This document shows positions 16,386 through 25,333 of a stretch of DNA of 64,000 bases, piece after piece. Made by a program: the position numbers and the translations under genes. The first letter of the stretch is position 1. Every line of letters begins with the position of its first letter. The DNA lies in NCBI RefSeq assembly GCF_018374135.1, contig NZ_JAHAFS010000010.1, positions 24,686 to 88,685 of the forward strand, in the 5' to 3' direction. This DNA comes from Campylobacter gracilis (GTDB taxonomy: Bacteria > Campylobacterota > Campylobacteria > Campylobacterales > Campylobacteraceae). Below the pieces are notes generated by a model. The model saw only the letters and a program-made list of their open reading frames with translations. It had not been told where the DNA came from and ran no database searches.

Positions 16386-17315
16386 TCACGCGTAAAAATA
16401 TCTAACTATGTGAAAAAATATCGGCGCCGCAAAGCACAGCGAGTCCATACGGTCAAGCATCCCGCCGTGCCCGCTGATCATATAACCCCAGTCCTTGACG
16501 CCTAGATCGCGCTTGATCGCAGACATAACGAGACCTCCTAAAAAGCCCATCATACAAACGGCAAGCCCGATGAAAAACGCCCCCACCGCGCCAAAGGGCG
16601 TGAGATGATGCAGGCACGCAGCCAGCGCGCTAGCGCTAAGAACCCCTCCCGCAAAGCCGACCACGGTCTTAGACGGACTGATGCTAGGCGCGATCTTGCG
16701 CTTGCCAAAAAGCTTGCCCCAGACGTACTGCAGCACGTCGCTAGACTGCACGACTATGATCAAAAATAGCATCAGCTCCATGCTGTTGCCGCGCTCAAGA
16801 TCTAGCAAAAGAAGTGCCGGGATATGCGAGATACAAAACACGCAGATCATCAGCGCCCACTGGATCTTCGTCGAGCGCTCTAAAAAATATGCCGCATCGC
16901 CGCAAATAGCCGCTAAAATCGGCAAAAACAAAAATCCGTAAACCGGGATAAATATCATCGCCATCGCGTACCAATCGGCATAGATAAATATATACTGCAC
17001 GGGCAAAATCACGTAAAAACACGCCACGAGCGCGATGTGATCGCCCCTGCGGATGTAGATGAGCGACAAAAACTCGCGCAATGCGGCAAAAGATACGAGC
17101 AAAAACAAAAATATCACGGCGTTTTTGCCCATGTATGTAAACGCGAAAATGACCAAAATCATCGCCCACCAGGCGTTTATGCGCGAGGTCAAATTTGCAA
17201 TGGTTTTGTTCTCGGCGCCAAATTTCGCCTTTAGCATAAATGCAACGGCGCTAGAGACGACTAGCACCGCGATGAGTCCTAAAAATAGATTTAATATATG
17301 ATTTTGCGGGTTCAT
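16386..17315 (-). CDS. ynbB: CdsA-like phosphatidate cytidylyltransferase (YnbB type)
   Basis: A 309-residue polytopic protein of the CTP:phosphatidate cytidylyltransferase family, which makes CDP-diacylglycerol from phosphatidic acid. It carries the C-terminal family signature SAIKRDLGVKDWGYMISGHG, continuing GGMLDRMDS, and SDVLQYVWGKLFG with PSISPSKTVVGFAGG in the middle. About eight membrane helices. ATG 17315 has AAAGG upstream. It is probably an accessory copy: the housekeeping cdsA of Campylobacter lies near dxr and is shorter. Placement between an acyltransferase and the hydrolase/methyltransferase fusion fits the E. coli ynbB role of supplying CDP-lipid to YnbA. Confidence 0.85.
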   Translation of the reverse strand: MNPQNHILNLFLGLIAVLVVSSAVAFMLKAKFGAENKTIANLTSRINAWWAMILVIFAFTYMGKNAVIFLFLLVSFAALREFLSLIYIRRGDHIALVACFYVILPVQYIFIYADWYAMAMIFIPVYGFLFLPILAAICGDAAYFLERSTKIQWALMICVFCISHIPALLLLDLERGNSMELMLFLIIVVQSSDVLQYVWGKLFGKRKIAPSISPSKTVVGFAGGVLSASALAACLHHLTPFGAVGAFFIGLAVCMMGFLGGLVMSAIKRDLGVKDWGYMISGHGGMLDRMDSLCFAAPIFFHIVRYFYA

Positions 17316-17654
17316 TTTAGTGCCTTTTGGTTAAATTTGAAGCTAAATTTGACATCTGTTTTGAAGCGCTCCGAGCGAGCCGAATTTACGCGCGTTTGGT
17401 TTGCCTTGCAGGTAGTTTGCTTGATTAAATTTGTTAGCGAAAAAAGCTCGCGCTTTGGGCTCGCGCTTGAGTCAAATTTGATTTGCGGCGAGGTGAGCGT
17501 TTTGGCCCGGGCTTTGTTTTTAAATTTGACGCTTTTAGCCGCCGTTTTAGAAGGCTTGCCGTCAAATTTGCCGTAAAAATCGTTCGCAAATTTACCCGTC
17601 TTGTGCGGCAAATTTACAGGGCTCAAATTTACAGCTCTGGCCAAAGTCGCCTCG
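17316..17654. other. AAATTT-dense gap between acyltransferase and ynbB
   Basis: 339 bases carrying about ten AAATTT words. A minus-strand frame (17674 to 17312) is open, ends in the ATGA of the ynbB start, and reads as a Lys/Ser/Asn-rich 120-residue sequence. It lacks a ribosome site and shows no domain-like pattern. I treat it as non-coding filler, but the open frame and four-base stop/start overlap keep a real gene possible. Confidence 0.4.
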
Positions 17655-18293
17655 CTAGGCTTTCGTTCTATCATTTTGCATATCGCTCATAGCTAGCAGC
17701 GCGTCCTGCGCCTTTTGTAAAAACTCGCCCTTGCCCTCGCCGCCGTAGGTTATCTCCTCGCCCACTATCAGCTCGCAAAGCAGCGGGATGGGTATCATAA
17801 AGCCCTTGGGCAGGACGTTGCGCGCATTTTTGATCCATACGGGCACGAGCGGGATGTCAGGACACTGCTGCGCCAGGCGAAATATCCCGCTTTTAAACGG
17901 CTGTAGCGCGAGATCGTCGTCCATCTTGCGCGTGCCTTCCGGAAAGATGATGAGAGAGTGTGCCTGCAGCGCTTCGCTCATTTGCGTTAGCGCCTCTAAC
18001 GGATCTTTATGACGGCTGATTAGCACCATATTAAATACGTTTTTAGCAAGAAATCTGCGCACTCGCCCGCTCTCCCAGTACTCCGCCGCCGCGACGGGGC
18101 GCACGCGCTTTCTCACGCGGTAAGGCAGCGAGACGAAAATCAGCAAAAAATCGCCGTGGCTAGCGTGGTTTGCGTAGTAAATTTTAGTGCCGTCGCCGAT
18201 GTTTAAAAGCTCCTGCGGCGGCCGTACGCCCGTGATAAATATCGTGATGCGGCAAAGGATAAAATCAAGCGCTGCGGCTAAAAAATTTTTCAT
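17655..18293 (-). CDS. 1-acylglycerol-3-phosphate acyltransferase family (PlsC-like)
   Basis: A 212-residue LPLAT-family acyltransferase. It has the catalytic NHASHGD (Hx4D) near residue 40, the acyl-acceptor motif FPEGTR near 122, and the proline/valine motif IPLVPVWIKN near 150. These enzymes acylate lysophosphatidic acid to phosphatidic acid at the inner membrane. ATG 18293 has AAAGGA upstream. Here it would feed phosphatidic acid to the CdsA-like enzyme encoded next. It is not part of E. coli ynbABCD, so this version of the cluster is extended. Whether it is the only PlsC of the cell cannot be judged from this window. Confidence 0.85.
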   Translation of the reverse strand: MKNFLAAALDFILCRITIFITGVRPPQELLNIGDGTKIYYANHASHGDFLLIFVSLPYRVRKRVRPVAAAEYWESGRVRRFLAKNVFNMVLISRHKDPLEALTQMSEALQAHSLIIFPEGTRKMDDDLALQPFKSGIFRLAQQCPDIPLVPVWIKNARNVLPKGFMIPIPLLCELIVGEEITYGGEGKGEFLQKAQDALLAMSDMQNDRTKA

Positions 18294-18754
18294 CTTGTAT
18301 CCTTTTTACTCTTTTGTTTTTTAAATTCATTTTTTGTGACGCCCTCAATTTTACGATTGCATGCGGCAAATGAGCTTCTTACCCGCCTCGCCGAAAACGA
18401 GCTAGACATAAATTTGAGGCGATTAAAGCCGATACGGTTTTAAGTAATGCCTGCAATTTGTCGCTTTTGCTACTTGCCTTTGATTTCGCCGACTTTGATA
18501 AAACGCTCGGAATTAACCAAGCACGTTTTGCGCGCCGAGCGTCTTTAAAACATTTAAATTAAGCGGACAAATTCGTCGTGATATTTTATCCTCGCCTCAA
18601 AAAATCTCGTAAATTTAAACAAGATCAAATTTATAACGATTGCGTGCCCGCGTCGAGGCGAGCCTGAAACTTTTGCAATTATATCAAATTTAGACAAATT
18701 TACCTTGCGTTGGTTTTGGAGATAGCTATTAAATTTATCCTCGTCCGAGGTGCC
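18294..18754. other. Gap between ynbA and the acyltransferase gene
   Basis: 461 bases, no frame with a ribosome site, no recognised RNA. Contains several AAATTT words near 18550-18730 and an AT-rich run before the acyltransferase gene that could hold its promoter. Confidence 0.3.
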
Positions 18755-19357
18755 CTATTCCCCGCTTTTTAGTCCCATTCTCACGCGGTTTGCACAAGTA
18801 AGCGCAAGTAAAAATATCGCGGCGTAAAGCACCCAACTAAACCACTCTGGCAGTCGCCCAAATAGCGCATATATCGTACCGATAAGCCCGAATATAAACG
18901 CGCGGTCGCTCTTGCCCATAGGTCCGTCGTAGCGTCTGCCCCGTCCGTGAATCTGACCTAGAACGCCTAAAAATTCGCTCATAAAAGCTAGAAAAATAAC
19001 GAGCGCGATAACACCCCAGTCAAACGGCGCTACGAAGGCAAACGGCAGATACAGCGCGGCGTCCGAGATGACGTCCGTGGCTTCGTTCAGGTAGCCGCCC
19101 AGCGGGCTTTTTTGATTAAACTCGCGAGCCAGCATGCCGTCGATGGCATTTAGCGCCATACGCAAAAACATCCAAACGGGCAGCAGAAAGAATAGCGTCG
19201 AAATTTCGGCGAATTTTATCAGAAGTCCGCCCAGCAGAACGGAAATGACGCAGGCTGTGATCGTGACTTGATTTGCGCTGATGCCCGCGCCGTAAAGACC
19301 TCTTACTAACGGACGAAGTAAATTTTGAAATTTGGGCTTTAAGTCGTAAATTGTCAT
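18755..19357 (-). CDS. ynbA: CDP-alcohol phosphatidyltransferase family protein (YnbA type)
   Basis: A 200-residue membrane enzyme of the CDP-alcohol phosphatidyltransferase superfamily, which swap CMP of CDP-diacylglycerol for an alcohol head group. The signature is present but altered: NAIDGMLAR, then after eight residues GGYLNEATDVISD. Against the consensus DxxDGxxAR(x8)GxxxDxxxD, the first and third Asp are Asn. About five membrane helices (for example 28-48 and 105-125). ATG 19357 has GGAG upstream. It heads the accessory lipid cluster. The head group is unknown. The substitutions appear characteristic of the YnbA branch as I recall it, so the enzyme need not be dead. Confidence 0.82.
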   Translation of the reverse strand: MTIYDLKPKFQNLLRPLVRGLYGAGISANQVTITACVISVLLGGLLIKFAEISTLFFLLPVWMFLRMALNAIDGMLAREFNQKSPLGGYLNEATDVISDAALYLPFAFVAPFDWGVIALVIFLAFMSEFLGVLGQIHGRGRRYDGPMGKSDRAFIFGLIGTIYALFGRLPEWFSWVLYAAIFLLALTCANRVRMGLKSGE

Positions 19358-19496
19358 TGAGGACTCCGAAAATTTGATTTTCGTATTGTCGCTTAAAAAT
19401 GCTTGGAGGCAGATTAAATGTGTAGCCGGCTTTTGTATGAGCTTTTTAATCGTCGATTTTTAAAAGCATTAGGATAGGAAATAAACTATGAAAATA

Positions 19497-19690
19497 TGAG
19501 TAAATTATCTCTTATATCATTGCCGTGATCGGCACTCAATTTTTTGGTGCGGGCTCGCGGCGACAAAAGTAGCGTTTGCGGCACGATGATAGGCAGCGTG
19601 GTAATCTCCATTATGGAAAGCGTACGGCGCTCATCGTCATATCCGCATCCATCTTCGCTCAATTCGGTACGGAGAAGTGCTCAATCCCTC
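19497..19690 (+). pseudogene. Possible remnant of an RbsC/XylH-type sugar ABC permease
   Basis: Within a 560-base gap (19358-19917), the plus strand reads IIAVIGTQFFGAGS from 19516 and then, one frame shifted, VCGTMIGSVVISIM from 19574. Together these resemble the conserved C-terminal block of ribose/xylose permeases (IAAVVIGGTSxFGGxGSVxGTxIGALIIxxxxNG). The first frame has TAA at 19501 and TAG at 19570. No other part of such a permease is seen, so only a fragment is left. The rest of the gap shows nothing I recognise. Similarity is by eye and short. Confidence 0.33.
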
Positions 19691-19917
19691 TATGCGGGCC
19701 GCAAAAATTTATAAATCGTATGGGATTTCATCGCGATAGATTTCAAACTTCGCTCTCCGCCGCAAATGCAATAAACCCTGCGGCAAAGCCCATAAGACCT
19801 TGTCGCGAAAATTCTAAATTATAGCGGCGCCGAGCCGGGAAGAGTACTTTTAAATTTTAAAATTTCGCGGCGGCGCAAAGCCTCCGTATTTGCGGATTTA
19901 AGGTCAAATTTTAAAAT

Positions 19918-20958
19918 TTAATCTTGCCAGATATTTTCGTTTAATTTTAGACTTTTTACGATGGAGAGAAAGAATAGAAGCTCGTGCTTGATAGACGCGG
20001 CGGGATCAAAGCCAAATACGCTGCGATCTACACTAGGCTCGAAACTATCGTATTTCGTACGGATGAAAATATAGACGTTTCTACCCGAAAAGCTTAAACT
20101 GATCGGTCCACCGGCGCCGCTTCTAAAGTGAAGCAAGCGCCGCATAAAGGCGGGTGTGAGGGCATACATTGCAGACACGGCGTCGGCGCTATATACGCTA
20201 AATGCGGAGCTAAACTCGCTATCGTCCATCGCGATCTTCTTAAGTCCGCCGAGTGTTGGCCTCGCGCTGAGCGGAGGCAGGATCACGGCCACCGAGTTTA
20301 CGCGCTTTTTAAATTCCGCGTAGAAAAAGATCCCCCTGCTGCTACGTCGTTCGTCGGTGTGGGTCACGCAGACATCCGCAAAGCTGAAAAATACTCCGTC
20401 ATAAACGCCGGAAATTTTATCTTCGCAATCAAAATAGCTTATGCCGTCCACAAATAGACCGCTCGCGCGCAGATACGACGGCCTAAACGAGCCTGAAATT
20501 TCATAGCGGTAGCCTAGGCTTGCGATATAAGGCGTGATATATTGGTGTTTAAAGGCGCGGACGAATTTTTTGGATCTATTATATTTGATCCGCTCTAGCG
20601 CGGCACCCGCGATATTAAATAACGAAAGGCAGATGGTTACGAGTGCGATGACGAAGCGCAAGGTATCATTCTCGCACATTTCTACGCCTTTGGCAAGCAT
20701 CCACAGCAAGATGCAAAAGATAAATACGCGCACTATATTTGCATCTTTATTCACTACTCTATAAGAGATGCTGCCGCAGCTAAATGCCACTATGATCCAG
20801 CAGAGGCCCATTGCTGCATTTTGATCTCTAAAATTGAAAAATAGCCACAGCGCCGAGGCTAGCACCGCTAGTACTATTATCGAAAACGCCGTGCCTTTGT
20901 GCTGCTCCGCCTCATCTAGGATGCCGAGCCTTAGTTTTTCCAGTTCGTTTGCGGTCAT
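19918..20958 (-). CDS. DUF3137 membrane protein
   Basis: A 346-residue protein with two pairs of membrane helices in the N-terminal third (about 25-45, 50-68, 78-95, 103-123) and a soluble C-terminal region. That region carries the DUF3137 pattern: KISGVYDGVFFSFADV, RGIFFYAEFKKRV, DDSEFSSAFSVYSADAVSAMYALTP, then FMRRLLHFR and ISLSFSGRNVYIFIRT. Function unknown; relatives were named galanin-like or LemA-neighbour proteins. I start at ATG 20958 with a weak AGAGAAAG site; a TTG nine codons upstream is open. It stands alone between the lipid cluster and purN. Confidence 0.7.
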   Translation of the reverse strand: MTANELEKLRLGILDEAEQHKGTAFSIIVLAVLASALWLFFNFRDQNAAMGLCWIIVAFSCGSISYRVVNKDANIVRVFIFCILLWMLAKGVEMCENDTLRFVIALVTICLSLFNIAGAALERIKYNRSKKFVRAFKHQYITPYIASLGYRYEISGSFRPSYLRASGLFVDGISYFDCEDKISGVYDGVFFSFADVCVTHTDERRSSRGIFFYAEFKKRVNSVAVILPPLSARPTLGGLKKIAMDDSEFSSAFSVYSADAVSAMYALTPAFMRRLLHFRSGAGGPISLSFSGRNVYIFIRTKYDSFEPSVDRSVFGFDPAASIKHELLFFLSIVKSLKLNENIWQD

Positions 20959-21088
20959 CTTTCTCTTTCTAAATTTAGCTAGCAAATTTTAAAGCTTAGC
21001 CTCGAATCTGCCCCTAAATTTAAAAGACTAAGCTTTAAAATTTACAAAATTCCGCTCTTTAAATTTAGCGCGAATTTCTGCGCTAAAT

Positions 21089-21667
21089 TTAGCTTTGGCA
21101 CAAAATTTCTACGATCACCTGCGGCAATAGCTCATGCTCGATCTCGTGGATTTTGGCTTCGTAAGCTTCAAAGCTCATGCCCGCACTCTTTTCAAACGCG
21201 CGCTGGGCGATGATCGCGCCGCCGTCAAGCTCCTCGCTGACCCAGTGCACGCTCACGCCGCCTACCTTCATATCGCTTTCAAAACTTTCTTTTATCGCGT
21301 GCGCGCCCTTAAAAAGCGGCAGCAGCGACGGGTGAAGGTTTATCGCGCGAACTCTGCTCGTAAAAACGGGGGTGAGGATACGCATAAAGCCCGCAAGTAC
21401 CGTAAGCTCCGCGCCGCTTTTTTCGATCTCGCGCACGAGGGCGGCGTCAAATTCCTCGCGGCTAGCGAAGTCTTTGTGATTTAGGATCACGCTTTGAAGT
21501 CCGAATTTTGCGGCCTTTGCGATACCGCCGGCGTCCGCTTTGTTGCTTAGCGTTAGCACGACTTCGATCTTAGTTTCGCCAAAAGTTTTGCCGTGCAGCT
21601 TCTGCAAGATCGCCTCTAAATTTGAGCCGCTGCCGCTAAAAAGCACGGCGAGCTTTTTCACAACCAT
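21089..21667 (-). CDS. purN: Phosphoribosylglycinamide formyltransferase
   Basis: PurN transfers formyl from 10-formyl-THF to GAR, the third purine step. The 192-residue protein has LFSGSGSNLEAI at the start (phosphate-binding), the catalytic Asn/His in INLHPSLLPLFKGAHA, and the folate site GVSVHWVSEELDGGAIIAQ, which includes the essential aspartate. The length is normal. The start lies inside the end of nnr (10-base overlap), so the two are co-transcribed. This gene ends the tig-to-purN run, the same order as Cj0193c-Cj0187c. Confidence 0.96.
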   Translation of the reverse strand: MVVKKLAVLFSGSGSNLEAILQKLHGKTFGETKIEVVLTLSNKADAGGIAKAAKFGLQSVILNHKDFASREEFDAALVREIEKSGAELTVLAGFMRILTPVFTSRVRAINLHPSLLPLFKGAHAIKESFESDMKVGGVSVHWVSEELDGGAIIAQRAFEKSAGMSFEAYEAKIHEIEHELLPQVIVEILCQS

Positions 21668-23304
21668 TTTACCTCCTCGATGAGATCGAGCGGATTTAGC
21701 GCGTAGGAGTTTTTGGCGAAGGCTCGCGCGGCGAGTGCGTGGGCTAGGACGCCGCAGATTGAGGCTTGCAGAGGCGAGTAGCCTTGCGCGAGCAGCCCGC
21801 CGATGAGCCCTGCGAGTACGTCGCCGCTGCCGCCCTTTGCGAGCGCGGCGCTGCCCTTGTCGCAGACGTAGATGACGCCCGCCTGAGCGATGAGCGTGTT
21901 TGCGCCCTTTAGCACGAGCACGCCGCTAAATTTCTCGCTCCACGCCTGCGCAAGCTCGAAACGCCGCTCTTGCAGCTCGCTCACGCTAAGATCTGCGATA
22001 CCCGTGATCTTTAAAAGCGAGCAAAACTCCTTCGGATGGGGCGTTATGACTAAATTTGAGTTATCGCTAAGCAGGCTTAAAATTTCGCGCTCGTAGCACA
22101 GATCGGCGTCGATGACGCAGCTTTTGTCCCGCAGTGCAGCAAGATCTATCTTTCGCTCCCCGAGGCCGCAGCCGCAGACTACGACCCGCGCGGCATCGAA
22201 TGAGCTTTTTTGCATCAAAATCGGGCTTAAATTTAATGGCTCCTTACTAACGACACTAACAAGCCCGCTGCCGATTGCGTGAGCCGCTAGAGCCGCCATC
22301 TGCGCCGCTCCGCTCATCTGCCCGCTTACGACGTAGGTGTGCCCGAAATCGCCCTTGTTGGTGTTTTGTTTCCTGCGTAGCGGCAGCTTCAGATCGCTTT
22401 TTTGAAGTAGAAAATATTCGCTCCGTCCTTCGAAATTTGAGCGCGAAATTCCAAGATTTGCGACCTTGATCCGTCCTACCTGATCCTTCGCGCCGTCCGA
22501 AAATAGCGCGAGTTTGAGCGCTCCCATCGCGATCGTCAGATCCGCGCAAAATGCACCGCCTAAAATGCGCCCGAACTTGTCGATGCCGCTTGGGATATCT
22601 ACGGCGATTTTTAGGGATTTTGAGCTATTTGCGAGAGATAAAATTTCACAAATTTCAGAGCTTAAGGCTTTGTTTAAACCGCTACCGAAAATTCCGTCGA
22701 TTATGCAGTCTGCGTTTATAATCTCATCGTGCAGGATGCTCGGCTCGCCGTATTCGTTGCCTAGGTTGCCGTGCTCGCCGCTGCGTCCCGCGATCTCAAA
22801 TTTAGCGCTCGTAAATTTTGCGCTTAATTTATCGCTGTCACACGAAATGTCTGCACCGCTTAGGCTTTCGAGCTCTCCCCGCGGCTCGCTTGCGCCAGTG
22901 CCTTTTAAAGAGGAGCCGTCTACGCTTTCATGCGCGCAGGCATCCTTGCTAGACGCTTCCTCTACGTGCTCGCAAGCGTCTTTTACGCTCGAGATATCGA
23001 TAAGTTTAACGCCCGCAGCCCGCGCCGCATCCGCTTGAAATTTGCCCGCCGCGCTTCTATTTTCGAGCACGCAAAGCGCCGTGCAGCTAAAATCCCCGCT
23101 TAATTTTCGCAGCGCCGCCATCGCATCCGCGCCATTGTTTCCGCCGCCGCAAAGTGCTAAAATGCGCGAGCCCTTTTTGAGTCGCTTTCTGATCTCGCCC
23201 TCGATCTTGCAAGCGGCGTTTTCCATTAAAATTTGCTCGCCAAGTCCAAATTTCGCGCTCGCCCTGGCGTCGAGCTCCTCGGTGCTAAAGAAAATTTTTT
23301 TCAA
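21658..23304 (-). CDS. nnr: Bifunctional NAD(P)H-hydrate epimerase / ADP-dependent dehydratase
   Basis: Repairs hydrated NAD(P)H: the N-terminal YjeF domain (about 1-290) epimerises NAD(P)HX, and the C-terminal ribokinase-like domain (about 310-548) dehydrates it with ADP. Visible signatures are ILMENAACKIE, LCGGGNNGADAMAALR, DGIFGSGLNK, VDIPSGID and, in the C-domain, TPHPKEF, VLKGANT and GGSGDVLAGLIGGLL. At 548 residues it is longer than relatives because of an insertion at about 106-193, Ser/Glu/Asp-rich with a small internal echo (two KDAC repeats), coded by AAATTT-containing DNA. It overlaps comM and purN by a few bases each. Confidence 0.93.
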   Translation of the reverse strand: MKKIFFSTEELDARASAKFGLGEQILMENAACKIEGEIRKRLKKGSRILALCGGGNNGADAMAALRKLSGDFSCTALCVLENRSAAGKFQADAARAAGVKLIDISSVKDACEHVEEASSKDACAHESVDGSSLKGTGASEPRGELESLSGADISCDSDKLSAKFTSAKFEIAGRSGEHGNLGNEYGEPSILHDEIINADCIIDGIFGSGLNKALSSEICEILSLANSSKSLKIAVDIPSGIDKFGRILGGAFCADLTIAMGALKLALFSDGAKDQVGRIKVANLGISRSNFEGRSEYFLLQKSDLKLPLRRKQNTNKGDFGHTYVVSGQMSGAAQMAALAAHAIGSGLVSVVSKEPLNLSPILMQKSSFDAARVVVCGCGLGERKIDLAALRDKSCVIDADLCYEREILSLLSDNSNLVITPHPKEFCSLLKITGIADLSVSELQERRFELAQAWSEKFSGVLVLKGANTLIAQAGVIYVCDKGSAALAKGGSGDVLAGLIGGLLAQGYSPLQASICGVLAHALAARAFAKNSYALNPLDLIEEVKWL

Positions 23305-24818
23305 ATTTCGCTCCTTATGCGAAAGCTAAGAGCCTCCAAAATATGCGCCTTAGCGATGATCTCTGCACCTGCTAGATCGGCAATCGTGCGCGCGAGCTTT
23401 AGCGTCTTATTTACGCCGCGCTGCGAAAGATCGTAGCGGGTGATCGCCGTTTGCAGAACCTCTCGCGCAGCGCTTTCGCAGACGCAAAATTTTTTGGTCT
23501 CCTCGTCGCGCAGCTTTGCGTTTAGTTCGCTCTGCCCACGAGCCTTTTGTGCGCGAAACGCCCGTAGCACCGCATCAGCCATCTCCTCGCTGCAAACGTC
23601 GCTTCTGTCGTCCGCACCGGTCTCGTCCATCGCGACGTATATGTCGATGCGATCCAGTAGCGGCGCGGAGATCGTGTTTTTGTAGCGCCTGATGTCGTTT
23701 AGCGAGCAGGTGCAGGTGAGGTTTTTGGAGAATAAATTTCCGCACGGGCAGGGGTTTTGCGCCGCGACGAAGATAAATTTCGTTTGGTATTCGACCTTGG
23801 AATTTACGCGCGAAATCAAAATTCTATTATCCTCTAGCGGCTCGCGCAGGCTTTCTAAAATTTGCTTGCCGAAGTGCGGCAGCTCGTCGAAAAACAGCTC
23901 GCCGCCGTTTGCAAGCGCGACCTCGCCGATCTTTGCGCCGCTACTGCCGCCGCCGAAAATGGAGCTGCGCGTGCTGGTGTGGTGCGGCGAGCGGAAGGGG
24001 CGCAGCGCGCTAAAATCGACGTCTTTGTTATTTAGCGACTCGTAGGCGCACGAGAGCAGCACTTCGCCTAGGCTCTGCGGAGGCAGAATTCTGGCTATTC
24101 GCTTGGCGCACATGCTTTTGCCGCAGCCGGGGCTGCCCTCAAAGAGGATGTTGTGCATGCCGCACGCGGCGATCAGGCTCGCGCGCTTGGCGCGCTTTTG
24201 CCCTTTGACGTCTTTGAAATCAAGCGAAAAATCGCGGTTGGGAACGTAAGCTTGCCCGTCAATTTCCACGACGTTTTTAAAAAGCGGATGGGTTTCTCGC
24301 ATGAGCCTGCTTGCGGCAAATTCCTCGTCTAAAAAAAATCTGACCGCATCGCTTAGGTTACTCACCGCATAAACGTCGTAATTTGGGATCGTGCAGGCCT
24401 TTAGAGCAATGCTTTGCGGCACTAAAATTTTAGCGCGCTTCACCTTCGTGCTTAAAAAAAGTAGGATCGAAAAGAGGCTCGCCGTGCTCTTTAGGCTGCC
24501 GTCTAAACCGAGCTCGCCGAAGACGAAGAAATCGCCGTCGATGCGCTCTTTTTGCAGCGCGATGAGAAGCGCGATCGCAAGATCGAAGTGCGAGCCGTTT
24601 TTGGGCGTGTCGGAGGGGGAAAGATTTATGATGATTTTGGATGCGGGAAATTTAAAATTTAAGCTCATAAGCGCGGCTTTTACGCGACTTTCGCTCTCTT
24701 TTATCGTAGCGCCCGCAAGACCGACGATATTAAATCCCGGCAGCCCCCGCACGAATGTCGACTCGACCTCTACGGGGATCAGAGCATCCGTGAAGGCAGC
24801 GCATTTTAGGGATTTCAT
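23301..24818 (-). CDS. comM: YifB/ComM-type Mg-chelatase-like AAA+ ATPase
   Basis: A 505-residue protein: N-terminal ChlI-like domain (VEVESTFVRGLPGFNIVGLAGATIKES), a linker, then an AAA+ core with Walker A GSPGCGKSM near residue 225, Walker B LFFDELPHF and the arginine-finger region DRIDIYVAMD, and a C-terminal helical domain with SQRGVNKTLKLARTIADLAG. ComM is a hexameric branch-migration helicase needed for integrating DNA taken up by natural transformation in Vibrio and others. Overlaps def and nnr by four bases each. The link to competence fits a naturally transformable Campylobacter. Confidence 0.92.
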   Translation of the reverse strand: MKSLKCAAFTDALIPVEVESTFVRGLPGFNIVGLAGATIKESESRVKAALMSLNFKFPASKIIINLSPSDTPKNGSHFDLAIALLIALQKERIDGDFFVFGELGLDGSLKSTASLFSILLFLSTKVKRAKILVPQSIALKACTIPNYDVYAVSNLSDAVRFFLDEEFAASRLMRETHPLFKNVVEIDGQAYVPNRDFSLDFKDVKGQKRAKRASLIAACGMHNILFEGSPGCGKSMCAKRIARILPPQSLGEVLLSCAYESLNNKDVDFSALRPFRSPHHTSTRSSIFGGGSSGAKIGEVALANGGELFFDELPHFGKQILESLREPLEDNRILISRVNSKVEYQTKFIFVAAQNPCPCGNLFSKNLTCTCSLNDIRRYKNTISAPLLDRIDIYVAMDETGADDRSDVCSEEMADAVLRAFRAQKARGQSELNAKLRDEETKKFCVCESAAREVLQTAITRYDLSQRGVNKTLKLARTIADLAGAEIIAKAHILEALSFRIRSEI

Positions 24819-25333
24819 TTCGATTTTTCTTTTAGACTTTTTTTGAATTCTTTATCAAATTTTTTGCGTTTGTTGTATCCGATGCGCTCGATGAAAAGAT
24901 GTCCGTCGAGGTGGTCCATCTCGTGCTGGATACAGACGGCTAGCAGCTCGCTAGCGTCCATTTCGTGGGTATTGCCGGCGCGGTCTTTAAACTGCACCGT
25001 GATAAACTCAGCGCGCGTTACGTCCTCGTAAAAGCCAGGCACCGACAGGCAGCCCTCCTGAAATACGACCTCGCCTTCCTTTTTTAAAATTTGCGGATTG
25101 ATGATCTCGATGAGGTCTTTTTTGTCTTGGATTTTTTCCTCATTGGCTAAATTTATGATCAAAGCGCGCACGGGCCTGCCTACCTGGATGGCGGCAAGGC
25201 CTATGCCGTTTTTTGCGATCATCGTCTCATACATATCGTCCAAAAGCTCGCCCAGCGCTGCGTCGAATTTAACGACCTCGGTCGATCTTTGGTATAGCTT
25301 TTTATTCGGATAGGTAAGGACGTCCAGGATCAT
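24815..25333 (-). CDS. def: Peptide deformylase
   Basis: Removes the formyl group from new proteins. The 172-residue protein has the three family motifs: GIGLAAIQVG (GxGxAAxQ), EGCLSVPG (EGCLS, metal Cys) and IQHEMDHLDGHLF (HExDH, with two metal His and catalytic Glu). The length is normal. It starts at ATG 25333, directly after the clpP stop, and ends in a four-base overlap with comM. Part of the tig-clpP-def unit, proteins that all act on nascent or damaged polypeptides. Confidence 0.97.
   Translation of the reverse strand: MILDVLTYPNKKLYQRSTEVVKFDAALGELLDDMYETMIAKNGIGLAAIQVGRPVRALIINLANEEKIQDKKDLIEIINPQILKKEGEVVFQEGCLSVPGFYEDVTRAEFITVQFKDRAGNTHEMDASELLAVCIQHEMDHLDGHLFIERIGYNKRKKFDKEFKKSLKEKSK

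Noticed and set aside
22514..23038. 174-codon frame antisense to nnr
   Set aside because: Shadow of nnr, which has both enzymatic domains with clear motifs.
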